DNA of 20,015 nt from a virus: positions 1 through 20,015 of IMG/VR virus record IMGVR_UViG_3300043409_000468; one strand, given 5' to 3'. Position numbers and translations under genes: made by a program. A model generated the notes under the pieces. The model did not search any database, was not told the DNA's origin, and was given only the letters and a program-made list of their open reading frames with translations. Shown piece by piece: positions 1 through 7,256 of this stretch. Every line of letters begins with the position of its first letter. The stretch's first letter is position 1.

Positions 1-1023
1 TCTTAAGATATAAATAACTCCAGGTCTTCCATTACCAGAAGTTCCAATTATATTGACAAAATTAAATGCACCACCGCCACCTGATCCAAAACCTGTACCA
101 CTAGTTCCCTGTATAAGACCTCCAGCGTAAGCTCCACCATTACCACCAGTTCCTATTCCACTACCGCTACCTATTCCACCAACAGAAATATTTGATGCAT
201 TGTAACCAGCGCCGCCTCCGCCACCAGTGCTTCCAGATACAATTGGAACACCTAAATTATTTGTAGTTGATCCACCGTTACCACCAGTTGTTCCAGAGCT
301 TGGACTTCCATTAGATCCTGTAGAGCCTGTTCCTCCAGATCTTGAAGATGATCCAGTTGATCCTCCACCGCCACCTGATCCACCATTACCGCCTAGACCG
401 CCACTAACAGCACCACCTCCGCCACCAGATCCACCAGTTGCAGTATATCCAGCAAATGTTGTGCTTCCACCACTAGTGCCAGATGCCTGTGGTACGGCAT
501 TACCAGCTGCACCAATAACAATTGGCATAGAGCCAGTTAAAGTAATTAAAGGAGTTTTTACAACTTGTCCAGATCCACCACCGCCACCACCAGAATTAGA
601 GTTTTCAGCTATAGCTCCTCCTCCACCACCTCCTCCAACTAAAACAGCATATCCTAATCCTGTTTGTGTGTATGTTGATGTTGTTGTAATTGTATCTAGT
701 GTCATACCAGATGTAATTACTGTTGATTTAATTCTTTTAATTCCTATTGGTGTATTATTTGAGTCTGACCTAAACATTATTTTATCGCCAGATACATTTA
801 GTGCAGCGTATGCAGAACCTGCAGCTGAATCTCCTGATACTGTTGAGATTACTGCTCCAGTTGAATCAAAAATTTGAAAGTATATGGCTGCACCACTTGG
901 CCAATTAAATACCCACACTCCAGGAGAAAAAGCAAAAGTCTTTAAATAAAAAGTGTTTGCAGTATCTGCAACAAGATATGTTGGATTTTGCTCTGTATTA
1001 TCAGGAAAATTACTAATTGCCAT
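1..1023 (-). CDS. Glycine-rich tail fibre / receptor-binding protein, 3' end cut by window edge
   Basis: The minus-strand frame opens with ATG at 1023 and is still open at base 1, giving 341 codons with no stop. Residues 1-125 are an ordinary beta-rich N-terminal part (starts MAISNFPDNTEQNP). From about residue 128 the chain is extremely glycine-rich, with runs such as VGGGGGGGA and SGGGGGGSG alternating with Ser/Thr. The visible end reads GRPGVIYILR, typical of the last strand of glycine-rich phage fibre domains, so the stop probably lies just outside the window. The start overlaps the upstream stop (TAATG), indicating translational coupling. Known: Gly-rich polyglycine-II-like domains occur at the tips of phage adhesins such as T2-type gp38. 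Inferred: host recognition at the virion tip. The proline-rich frame on the opposite strand is its shadow. Confidence 0.85.
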   Translation of the reverse strand, partial: MAISNFPDNTEQNPTYLVADTANTFYLKTFAFSPGVWVFNWPSGAAIYFQIFDSTGAVISTVSGDSAAGSAYAALNVSGDKIMFRSDSNNTPIGIKRIKSTVITSGMTLDTITTTSTYTQTGLGYAVLVGGGGGGGAIAENSNSGGGGGGSGQVVKTPLITLTGSMPIVIGAAGNAVPQASGTSGGSTTFAGYTATGGSGGGGGAVSGGLGGNGGSGGGGGSTGSSSRSGGTGSTGSNGSPSSGTTGGNGGSTTNNLGVPIVSGSTGGGGGAGYNASNISVGGIGSGSGIGTGGNGGAYAGGLIQGTSGTGFGSGGGGAFNFVNIIGTSGNGRPGVIYILR

Positions 1024-1355
1024 TAGGTTGTCTCACTTCCAAAAGCTGAAAAGGTAATTGCATTTGCAGTACTACTTCTTACAGTAATAACATCTGTGGC
1101 ATCTATGGTTATTCCCAATGAATACCCCGCTGTTGAGTTAGCTGATATAGTAGCATCATATATTATAGCATTAGATGCAGCAGCTGCAGCAGCATTATTT
1201 CTTATAAATATTCTAGCAGTAGCATCTAGGGCAGTTGTATTACAAACAACTATACTAGAAACGACAGTCTGTGTGGCTGATGGAACTGTATAAAGATCAG
1301 CATTTGATGTTGTTGCTGGAGCAGACTGTCCTAATATTTTATACGCTACTGGCAT
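1023..1355 (-). CDS. Small beta-rich virion protein, paralogue of the gene at 11590-11925
   Basis: 110 aa, no recognised named family. It begins MPVAYKILGQSAPATTSNAD and ends ITFSAFGSETT. The gene at 11590-11925 has the same plan: M-P-x-x-YK-LGQ-APA-T, then YTVP..TQT-VS, then LGIT--ATDVI, ending in SFNAFGSE. The even hydrophobic/polar alternation suggests an all-beta fold. Known: short proteins of this type accompany tail-fibre genes in many environmental phages. Inferred: a decoration or fibre-accessory subunit. The start is supported by a GGAGGA ribosome site at 1362-1367 and a TGN-TATAAT promoter just upstream. It overlaps the next gene by one base (TAATG). Confidence 0.85.
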   Translation of the reverse strand: MPVAYKILGQSAPATTSNADLYTVPSATQTVVSSIVVCNTTALDATARIFIRNNAAAAAASNAIIYDATISANSTAGYSLGITIDATDVITVRSSTANAITFSAFGSETT

Positions 1356-1373
1356 TTATTTTCCTCCACTTAG

Positions 1374-1382
1374 ATTATACCA
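1374..1382 (-). promoter_or_regulatory. Extended -10 promoter (TGGTATAAT) for the 1355 gene
   Basis: On the minus strand TGG-TATAAT is followed by CTAAGTGGAGGAAAATAA and the ATG. The expected start of transcription falls at the edge of the GGAGGA ribosome site, so the leader would be very short. No -35 was seen. Confidence 0.65.
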
Positions 1383-1390
1383 TTATATTC

Positions 1391-1693
1391 CTACATACCG
1401 CTGATAAGAAAAATATCAGTATATGCTACAACTCCTGCAGCACCAGTTGTTCCTTGAGGTCCAGTCAATCCCTGAGTACCAGTCAACCCTTGAGTACCAG
1501 TTAATCCCTGAGTACCAGTTATTCCTTGAGGTCCTTGTATTCCTTGAAGGCCCTGCGTTCCAGTTGTGCCTTGAGGACCCAATGTGACAGATGTTGCATC
1601 CCATGTATTATTAGCAGAGCTCCAAGTCCATGACTTTGACCCAACTGTATAAACTTGCCCATTAGTTGGGCTTACTGGAAAATCTATTGGCAT
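1391..1693 (-). CDS. Short collagen-like fibre protein
   Basis: 100 aa. Residues 1-38 form a globular head (PIDFPVSPTNGQVYTVG then SWTW...NTWDAT), a motif common at the N-terminus of phage fibre and spike proteins. Residues 39-87 are about 16 uninterrupted Gly-X-Y triplets, mostly GTQ, GLT, GIQ and GPQ, ending in a short hydrophobic tail (VVAYTDIFLISGM). The composition matches the triplets of the 744-aa protein at 2686-4920. Known: Gly-X-Y tracts in phage fibres form collagen-type triple helices. Inferred: a trimeric thin fibre or fibre adaptor. The start has a strong AGGAGGAAATA ribosome site. A promoter-like TGATAGAAT lies just upstream. Confidence 0.85.
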   Translation of the reverse strand: MPIDFPVSPTNGQVYTVGSKSWTWSSANNTWDATSVTLGPQGTTGTQGLQGIQGPQGITGTQGLTGTQGLTGTQGLTGPQGTTGAAGVVAYTDIFLISGM

Positions 1694-1709
1694 TATTTCC
1701 TCCTAGTAC

Positions 1710-1718
1710 ATTCTATCA
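1710..1718 (-). promoter_or_regulatory. Extended -10 promoter (TGATAGAAT) for the 1693 gene
   Basis: Minus strand TGA-TAGAAT, one mismatch from TATAAT, placed between the stop at 1721 and the AGGAGG site of the collagen-like gene. It belongs to the recurrent TGN-TATAAT series in this window. Confidence 0.5.
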
Positions 1719-1720
1719 TG

Positions 1721-2335
1721 TTAGTCAATTATAAATACCTGTTCATTTGATGTAAATGCTAGATCCTGTGGTGTTTCTATATACCGCTGAGTTCCACTGG
1801 CACTAGTAGTAAAAGTTATAGTATAGGAAGTTGCCATTGCTTGTGTTGCAACATTCCACGCTTCAATTACTAAAATATCATTAGCTTCAGCAGTTACAGC
1901 AGAACCAGAAAATGTTACAGTTTGTAAGCTATTGTTAAACTCAACACCCAGTGTAGTAGCAGAGTCTCTAATAAAACCAACAACTGAGGATGTAGATGGT
2001 CTCCAGATATATGCAGATATTGCCAAAAATGCGTTAGCTGCAGCATTTGATTCATCTGCAGTAAATGCAATGGTCCAAGTATTTGCATTAACAGTTTGAG
2101 ATCTTAATCTTGGAGATGTAAATCTAGCTATCATTGCAGACTGTTGGGCTGTTTGTGCAAGTGATGCATAAGTTAAGTTAGTTGCTGTAGTTGGACCATT
2201 TTGTAAAGATAAGTCTTGATTTTGATTAAAATCTCCACCATCTGTTCCAACTGGCAAAGCAGTAGACTTATCTCCAGCAGTTGGATAATTTGTATTTAAA
2301 TTAGTTGTTTCTCTAAAAAATAATCTAGTTGCCAT
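1721..2335 (-). CDS. Unrecognised beta-rich virion structural protein
   Basis: 204 aa, family not recognised. It starts MATRLFFRETTNLNTNYPTA. The middle (about 85-180) is a beta-sandwich-like stretch rich in Thr, Ala and Val (TWTIAFTADESN, FLAISAYIWRPS, DILVIEAWNV, TSYTITFTTSASG). It has no signal peptide, membrane segment or cysteine. The start overlaps the end of the Cys-rich gene by 11 bases and has an AAGGAG ribosome site inside that gene, so the two are probably co-translated. Position between a collagen-like fibre gene and a Cys-rich protein makes a tail or fibre surface protein the likeliest role (inference). Confidence 0.8.
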   Translation of the reverse strand: MATRLFFRETTNLNTNYPTAGDKSTALPVGTDGGDFNQNQDLSLQNGPTTATNLTYASLAQTAQQSAMIARFTSPRLRSQTVNANTWTIAFTADESNAAANAFLAISAYIWRPSTSSVVGFIRDSATTLGVEFNNSLQTVTFSGSAVTAEANDILVIEAWNVATQAMATSYTITFTTSASGTQRYIETPQDLAFTSNEQVFIID

Positions 2336-2684
2336 TTATCCAAACTCCTTCAAGAGTACATATTTCATTACTATTGATAAAGTCTGGAGTCATTGGTATA
2401 TCTTTACGATTTTCAAATCCCTCTTCTATACATGCCCCAGCATTTCCTGGTTCTGCAGACCATATTAATGTTCTTGTCCAAATATTTTCTGTACCATCAG
2501 GTAATATACTTCTATTTTCTTCTATAACTGTTGAAGGTATTTGTAATGGTTTATTTTCACATAATCCACATGCTATGCAATTTCCATATACCCGCCATTT
2601 TTTACCATCAGTATTCTCATACTCAACATACTCTGATGTTCTATCAACTATATTTGTTGTCAAATCTTGTGTAGGTTCAATCAT
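2325..2684 (-). CDS. Cys-rich CxxCxxC protein of the tail-fibre cluster
   Basis: 119 aa, family not recognised. Five cysteines: C36, C39 and C42 in YGNCIACGLCENK, then C85 (NAGACIEEG) and C109 (NEICTLEG). The first three match the beginning of a ferredoxin-type CxxCxxC motif, but the usual fourth cysteine (CxxxCP) is absent nearby, so C85 or C109 would have to complete a site. Known: lambda tail-tip protein gpL binds an Fe-S cluster, so metal sites in tail proteins have precedent. Inferred: a zinc or Fe-S site stabilising a tail or fibre component. It begins one base after the stop of the 744-aa gene, with an AAAGG ribosome site, and overlaps the next gene by 11 bases. Confidence 0.8.
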   Translation of the reverse strand: MIEPTQDLTTNIVDRTSEYVEYENTDGKKWRVYGNCIACGLCENKPLQIPSTVIEENRSILPDGTENIWTRTLIWSAEPGNAGACIEEGFENRKDIPMTPDFINSNEICTLEGVWINGN

Positions 2685-2685
2685 T

Positions 2686-4920
2686 TTATACCTTTGCTAT
2701 GCTTAAAATAATTGTTGATGTTTTTACAGTTGTAGCACTATCTACGTTAAATGCCAATATGTCTCCAGCATTGAGAGTGGTTGTCCATCCTGTCAATGTA
2801 GAACTCTGACCTTTTACTGCAGAAGATGTTAATGGTTTTGCAGAACCTGTAATTGTATCTGCCACTGTTGGCGGGTAGTTAGCATAAGTATCTTCCCATA
2901 TGTCAAATGTAATAGAACCAGACACATCATTTAAGACTGTCCATTTTGTAATAGTACATGCAAATGGTATTTCTACATACCCCTTTATTCCTGTTGTAAT
3001 AACAGATCCGCCACCATCTACAACAAATGTTATAGCTCCGTCTGCAGAACCTCTTAGTCCTTGAATTCCTTGAGTTCCCTGTATTCCCGTAGTTCCCTGT
3101 AAACCTGCTTTAGAAAATACAAATGAATAAGTAGTACCATTTGTAAATGTGCTACCGCTTGATATAAATTCAACTGGTATTGTATAAATACCAGCGTTAC
3201 TTGTTATGCTTCCTGAAATCTGGAATTGTACAGAAGAGCTTCCATTTGAAAATGATATTATGTCTCTTAAACCTAAACTTGCTGCTGAACCACTAGCGAT
3301 ATAAACATTACTTACAGATATTGGAAGAGAGTTATCAAAGTTAAATTGTCCAGCATTTGAAGATGTTGATGTAGTTCCAGAATTAAATACTAGTGGAACT
3401 CCTGCTACCGCTCCTTGCACACCTTGTGTGCCTTGAATACCAGTTAATCCTTGAGTTCCAGTTGTACCCTGAGAACCTGTTATTCCTTGTGTTCCCTGTG
3501 CTCCTACAAAGCCAGAAGCACTTGTTTCAACCCATTGAGATGTATTTCCATCATTAATATATGTATATTCACTGCCAGTATCTGAGTCTACCCATCTATC
3601 TCCTACTGTTGGTGAAGTTGGAGCAGTTGCTTGATATGAATACCCTCCACCACCGCCACCAGATCCTGAAGGACCCTGAACACCTTGAATAGATATTCCC
3701 TGTATACCCTGAATGCCTTGTGTACCCTGAGCTCCTTGAGCTCCAGTTCCAGTTAATCCTTGGATACCCAACGATCCCTGAACACCCTGCGTACCTTGAG
3801 TTCCATTGGTTCCTGAAGTTCCCTGAGACCCTGTTGTACCTTGTGTGCCTTGTGTGCCTGAAGTTCCCTGAGAACCTGTTGTGCCTTGAGAACCTGTTAT
3901 TCCTTGAGTTCCTTGTAAGCCTGTAGCTCCTTGTGCTCCTGTTGTGCCCTGTATGCCTGTAAAACCCTGTAATCCTGTAGTTCCTTGAAATCCTGTGGTT
4001 CCTTGAGTACCTGTTGCACCTTGCGTACCAGATGTTCCCTGACTTCCAGTAATTCCTTGAGTTCCAGTTGTACCCTGAGAACCTATCGCACCTTGGCTTC
4101 CCGTTGTTCCTTGAGATCCTGTGGTACCTGTTGTTCCCTGTATTCCTGAAGCTCCCTGAGAACCAGTAGTTCCTTGAATACCTGTTGCAATAGTTACAAG
4201 AATAACTGATAAGCTATTAGCAAATCCAGTTAAACCAGTGCCTCCTGCAGAGTTATAGGCGACTGGAATTTGTACATAAGCATTAGACCCAGGGATAATG
4301 GTTCCATTTACTGTAAACCGCTGAAAGTTATCAGAGTTAGAAGAATCTTGAATAAGAACGCTATCTCCAGATTTTAACAATCCTAAAAATACATCAATGT
4401 CAATATTTGTTGTAGTTAGATGATCAATGTATAATGCTGTAGCACTAGTTTGAGTTGCATTGTTGTAGCGTATTTTTCCTGGTCCAGGATCGGAATTAGC
4501 TGTAGATGCTGTATCTAATGAGTAATTGTAATAGCTAGAGGAGTTTCCACTAGCACCAGTTATTCCTTGGACTCCTTGTGTTCCAGTACCGCCTTGAATT
4601 CCAGTTGTTCCCTGTGTACCCTGAGAACCAGTTGTTCCTTGGGTTCCTGTTGTTCCTTGAGAGCCTGTGGTTCCTTGAGAACCTGTTGCACCCGTAGTTC
4701 CTGTAAATCCTTGAATTCCAGTCGTACCTTGTATACCAGTTATTCCCTGTGTTCCTGAAGTTCCCTGAGAACCAGTTGTTCCTTGTACGCCTACAGATCC
4801 TTGTGTTCCTTGAGAGCCTGTTATACCCTGAGAACCAGGTTGGCCAGTTGCACCCTGCAAACCATTTGTTCCTTGTACGCCTTGTACACCATTTAAGGGA
4901 AACGAGGATATTTTAGGCAC
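2686..4920 (-). CDS. Large collagen-like tail fibre with three globular inserts
   Basis: 744 aa from a GTG at 4920, preceded by AGAGG. Order: Gly-X-Y tract about 11-126; globular insert about 127-247; second and longest Gly-X-Y tract about 248-418; poly-Gly hinge (421-426) and a small WVDSDTG/TYINDG/QWVET module (427-470), typical of fibre adaptors; short Gly-X-Y tract about 471-504; globular insert about 508-604; Gly-X-Y linker about 606-624; C-terminal domain 625-744. The C-terminal domain (FVVDGGGSVITTGIKGYVEI...) is a receptor-binding-type domain I have seen in other phage fibres. The two larger inserts resemble one another (IPVAYNSAGG against IPVEFISSGS), suggesting duplication. X-Y pairs are dominated by Thr, Gln, Ser and Ile, with almost no proline. 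Inferred: trimeric fibre with a distal receptor-binding knob. Confidence 0.9.
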   Translation of the reverse strand: MPKISSFPLNGVQGVQGTNGLQGATGQPGSQGITGSQGTQGSVGVQGTTGSQGTSGTQGITGIQGTTGIQGFTGTTGATGSQGTTGSQGTTGTQGTTGSQGTQGTTGIQGGTGTQGVQGITGASGNSSSYYNYSLDTASTANSDPGPGKIRYNNATQTSATALYIDHLTTTNIDIDVFLGLLKSGDSVLIQDSSNSDNFQRFTVNGTIIPGSNAYVQIPVAYNSAGGTGLTGFANSLSVILVTIATGIQGTTGSQGASGIQGTTGTTGSQGTTGSQGAIGSQGTTGTQGITGSQGTSGTQGATGTQGTTGFQGTTGLQGFTGIQGTTGAQGATGLQGTQGITGSQGTTGSQGTSGTQGTQGTTGSQGTSGTNGTQGTQGVQGSLGIQGLTGTGAQGAQGTQGIQGIQGISIQGVQGPSGSGGGGGGYSYQATAPTSPTVGDRWVDSDTGSEYTYINDGNTSQWVETSASGFVGAQGTQGITGSQGTTGTQGLTGIQGTQGVQGAVAGVPLVFNSGTTSTSSNAGQFNFDNSLPISVSNVYIASGSAASLGLRDIISFSNGSSSVQFQISGSITSNAGIYTIPVEFISSGSTFTNGTTYSFVFSKAGLQGTTGIQGTQGIQGLRGSADGAITFVVDGGGSVITTGIKGYVEIPFACTITKWTVLNDVSGSITFDIWEDTYANYPPTVADTITGSAKPLTSSAVKGQSSTLTGWTTTLNAGDILAFNVDSATTVKTSTIILSIAKV

Positions 4921-4921
4921 T

Positions 4922-5215
4922 TTAAATACCTCTTCTTATTACATTTACTGCTTGAGTGCCAGATACTACGGCAGCATAAATGTGCTCTCCTCCAGATAAA
5001 TCTATAGATATTGATTGACCTGGCAAAAGCTCATAACCATAAACTGACGATGAAACATTAGGACCTCCAACATAAACTTTCGTAGATGATGAAGGGTTTT
5101 GAATTAAAACTGATTGTCCATTTAAATTATAAGTAATAGTGTCAGAAAATCCAGATGTTTGTGAAAGTATTGTTGCTGTTGTTCCGACTGTAATTGTTAG
5201 TCCAGTTAATGACAT
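4922..5215 (-). CDS. Small beta-sandwich virion protein (decoration-like)
   Basis: 97 aa, family not named. Thr/Ser/Val-rich with alternating polarity: ITVGTTATILSQ, DTITYNLNGQSVLIQN, VYVGGPNVSS, YELLPGQSISIDLSGG, IYAAVVSG. The PGQSISIDLSGGEHIYA pattern resembles small phage head-decoration or fibre-accessory proteins (known pattern, inferred role). The stop lies one base before the GTG of the collagen-like gene, and its own start follows the beta-propeller-like gene with a GAGG ribosome site, so it belongs to one operon with both. Confidence 0.8.
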   Translation of the reverse strand: MSLTGLTITVGTTATILSQTSGFSDTITYNLNGQSVLIQNPSSSTKVYVGGPNVSSSVYGYELLPGQSISIDLSGGEHIYAAVVSGTQAVNVIRRGI

Positions 5216-5222
5216 TTTAACC

Positions 5223-6683
5223 TCACAAATGCTCTATAGCATATCTATAAAATTCTTGTCCGCCAGCTCTTAGTAAGTAGATCCATTTTACACCGTCTGA
5301 AGTTGTTACTTTACAAACTCTATGTCCATCATATCCTACCGTAGCTGCATAAGGAACTGTTGCAATTGGAGATAAGAAGCCATCATTTAACCTATATTCA
5401 AGAATTCTAGTTGATGACTGAACATGAATAAGTAGTTTACCTTTATCATCAAGGGATGAAAATCCAGCTCCAGTATTAAATACTTCTGAGCCCATATATG
5501 TAGTTGGTAAAGAAGTCCAAGTATTTAATCCAATATTATACTGATAAATATTAGCTGAAGAATTACCACGAAGAGCATGAAGTGTATATGGAGAGTTTTG
5601 CTTTGTATAAACTAAATCACCGCCACCTTGAACTGTTGCGGGAACAACTGTAAGTGTCGTCCAAGTTTGAGCGTTTAGTCCTGTAGCTACATCTATTCTA
5701 TAAAAACCAGTTCCGTTTGATCCAGACATATAATAAATAAAATCTGATGAAGGAACTATTTCATACACGCTAGTATTATCTGGTGTTATTGACCAGTTGC
5801 CAGTTCTAGCATTTCCAATTACAGTTGAAGCAAGTGTTAGTGTTGTAGCGTTATTTGAAGCAATTCTTCGTCTTTGCCCAGCACCAGTTCCAGAAACAAT
5901 CAATACGTCCATATTTGCAAAAAAGTTAGTTGTCCAAGATTGACTTGTATCTTGTAATGTTGATGAAGAGTGTGTACCTGTTGCAGTACCCTGTGCATAT
6001 TCAATAATATATGTATCATTTGCTGCTGGCGCTCCAGAAAATGCTGACGTGACTGTAACCTGTGTTCCTGCAGCATTTACAGATGATATTGTTCTATATT
6101 CTCCAGAATATGTTCCAGATGTAAGTCTTAGTCTCATTCCAGCATGTCCTTGCTGTGGAACAAAATCTGATGAATTAATGATTGTAGATGTAGATCCAGA
6201 TGCAACAGTTCCAGCAATTGCAGGGTCAGTAAATTCTGAATCAACAATCATCATTATTGCTGCACCTAAACCAGCTGCTGCTGGAAGAACTGTTGTAATA
6301 GTTGTAAATGTATATGGCTGAATAGTTTGATTTAATGTTGTAATAGCAGTTGTATTAAGATTAAATATTCTCCACTCTGTACTGCCGTTTCCAGTGGTCA
6401 TCCATAAAACATTTCTTACTGAATCATACTTTAAATCAAGTCCAGAATATGAGTTTGTTGTTGCACCTAAAAATTGCCAACCATCTGACCACGTATCAAA
6501 TCTCCATAGCTGTGTTGTGCTTGCAGCAGTAGTTGATCCATGCTGAATTAGCCAATAAATATACCTTGATCCGTCATAGGCATGTGCAGACCCATTATAT
6601 GATAGGCCTCCTGGATAAAATGCAAGCCAATCCCAGGTTGGAAGATCTACGCCTTTTCTTAAATTACTATTCCAAGCTCCCAT
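5223..6683 (-). CDS. Beta-propeller (kelch-like) virion protein
   Basis: 486 aa from ATG 6683. A longer start at GTG 6695 is possible, but AGGTGG sits 8 bases before the ATG and nothing suitable precedes the GTG. The ATG also overlaps the upstream stop (TAATG). The sequence has spaced kelch/propeller-like blades: YIYWLIQHG/LWRFDTWSDGWQFLG, YDSVRNVLWMTTGNGS, IYYMSGSNGTGFYRIDVATG, YTLHALRGNSSANIYQYNIGLNTWTSL (read as separate short motifs), KWIYLLRAGG. A central insert (about 155-290) carries two related beta modules ending in IIEYAQG and VYEIVPSS. Known: such propellers occur in tail proteins of environmental phages. Inferred: a carbohydrate-binding or structural part of the adsorption apparatus. 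Confidence 0.82.
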   Translation of the reverse strand: MGAWNSNLRKGVDLPTWDWLAFYPGGLSYNGSAHAYDGSRYIYWLIQHGSTTAASTTQLWRFDTWSDGWQFLGATTNSYSGLDLKYDSVRNVLWMTTGNGSTEWRIFNLNTTAITTLNQTIQPYTFTTITTVLPAAAGLGAAIMMIVDSEFTDPAIAGTVASGSTSTIINSSDFVPQQGHAGMRLRLTSGTYSGEYRTISSVNAAGTQVTVTSAFSGAPAANDTYIIEYAQGTATGTHSSSTLQDTSQSWTTNFFANMDVLIVSGTGAGQRRRIASNNATTLTLASTVIGNARTGNWSITPDNTSVYEIVPSSDFIYYMSGSNGTGFYRIDVATGLNAQTWTTLTVVPATVQGGGDLVYTKQNSPYTLHALRGNSSANIYQYNIGLNTWTSLPTTYMGSEVFNTGAGFSSLDDKGKLLIHVQSSTRILEYRLNDGFLSPIATVPYAATVGYDGHRVCKVTTSDGVKWIYLLRAGGQEFYRYAIEHL

Positions 6684-6985
6684 TAAAATGTCCACCTATT
6701 TCTTTTAACAAAGTCTGATCTCTGAGTATGAGACAATCTTAGTGACTCTCTAGCATCAACAGAGTTCCAGGACACGGAACTATAGTATGGAGATGAGTTA
6801 CCTCCCGTTGGAGAAGCGGTGCTTGCAACGTTAAAAATATTTGACTGAACTGTACCACCAATAGTTCCACCATCAACTACAACTCTTATTCTATCTGCAG
6901 AATCTCTAGCAAATGTTAAAAGATTTGCCAACCTTCTTAATGAAGACTCTGTAGCTAAATTATCAAATGCATTTCTTAAGGCCAT
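6683..6985 (-). CDS. Small fibre-cluster protein (MALRNAFDNLATE type)
   Basis: 100 aa from ATG 6985. The frame could extend to GTG 7003, but TATAAT ends 6 bases before ATG 6985, which fits a leaderless mRNA. The N-terminus MALRNAFDNLATESSLRRL is an amphipathic helix, followed by LLTFARDSADRIRVVVDGG. This start is familiar from small proteins beside tail-fibre genes in other phages. The rest is Ser/Asn-rich with a basic C-terminus. Inferred: adaptor or chaperone-like accessory of the fibre, or a short structural subunit. Its stop overlaps the propeller-gene start. Confidence 0.78.
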   Translation of the reverse strand: MALRNAFDNLATESSLRRLANLLTFARDSADRIRVVVDGGTIGGTVQSNIFNVASTASPTGGNSSPYYSSVSWNSVDARESLRLSHTQRSDFVKRNRWTF

Positions 6986-6991
6986 GTTTTT

Positions 6992-6997
6992 ATTATA
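6992..6997 (-). promoter_or_regulatory. TATAAT box giving a leaderless start at 6985
   Basis: Minus-strand TATAAT, then AAAAAC, then ATG. It is embedded in the last codons of the 7202 gene. No TGN element or ribosome site is present. Confidence 0.5.
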
Positions 6998-7202
6998 CAC
7001 CACTTTCTATCCATAGAGTAAGATCTCCCCCAGAAGTATCCCACCATAAGTATTTAGAGTACGGTGAAACTGGAGCACTATCTTGTATATATGTTGGAAT
7101 ATAATTTTGTGAAGTTATTACATCATAGCCATTTACTGTGGCTGTGTTACCTTCAACTACCAGGCCATTTTTGACCTTAAAATCTTTATCAGTTGTACTC
7201 AC
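6993..7202 (-). CDS. Short fibre-head protein with the KNGLVVEG motif
   Basis: 69 aa from GTG 7202. Residues 1-30 (TTDKDFKVKNGLVVEGNTAT and following) match the first 30 residues of the 821-aa fibre at 7235-9700, where the motif reads KAFRIKNGLVVEGATATVN. Then follows a QDSAPVSPYSKYLWWDTSGGDLTLWIE module, typical of phage proteins that display short globular domains. It looks like a free-standing copy of the fibre's N-terminal attachment domain fused to a small beta domain. It may compete with or extend the big fibre (inference). The upstream spacing is short, with a GGGGATAGGG purine stretch as ribosome site. Confidence 0.78.
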   Translation of the reverse strand: MSTTDKDFKVKNGLVVEGNTATVNGYDVITSQNYIPTYIQDSAPVSPYSKYLWWDTSGGDLTLWIESGV

Positions 7203-7229
7203 CGAAGTTCCCTATCCCCTCGGATACAT

Positions 7230-7256
7230 CAAGACTAAACTTCTATGAGAGTCTTG
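7230..7256 (-). other. Stem-loop over the stop of the 821-aa fibre gene
   Basis: CAAGACT (7230-7236) and AGTCTTG (7250-7256) are perfect 7-bp inverted arms with a 13-base loop, spanning the TAG stop at 7235. There is no T-tract, so it is not a classical terminator. It may protect or slow the transcript end. Could be chance. Confidence 0.3.

Noticed and set aside
227-877. Plus-strand proline-rich 216-aa reading frame
   Set aside because: It is the mirror of the glycine codons of the minus-strand Gly-rich fibre, with no promoter or ribosome site.
3660-4890. Regular short DNA repeats resembling a CRISPR or tandem-repeat array
   Set aside because: The periodicity is 9 bp and in frame with Gly-X-Y codons; there are no constant repeats with unique spacers.
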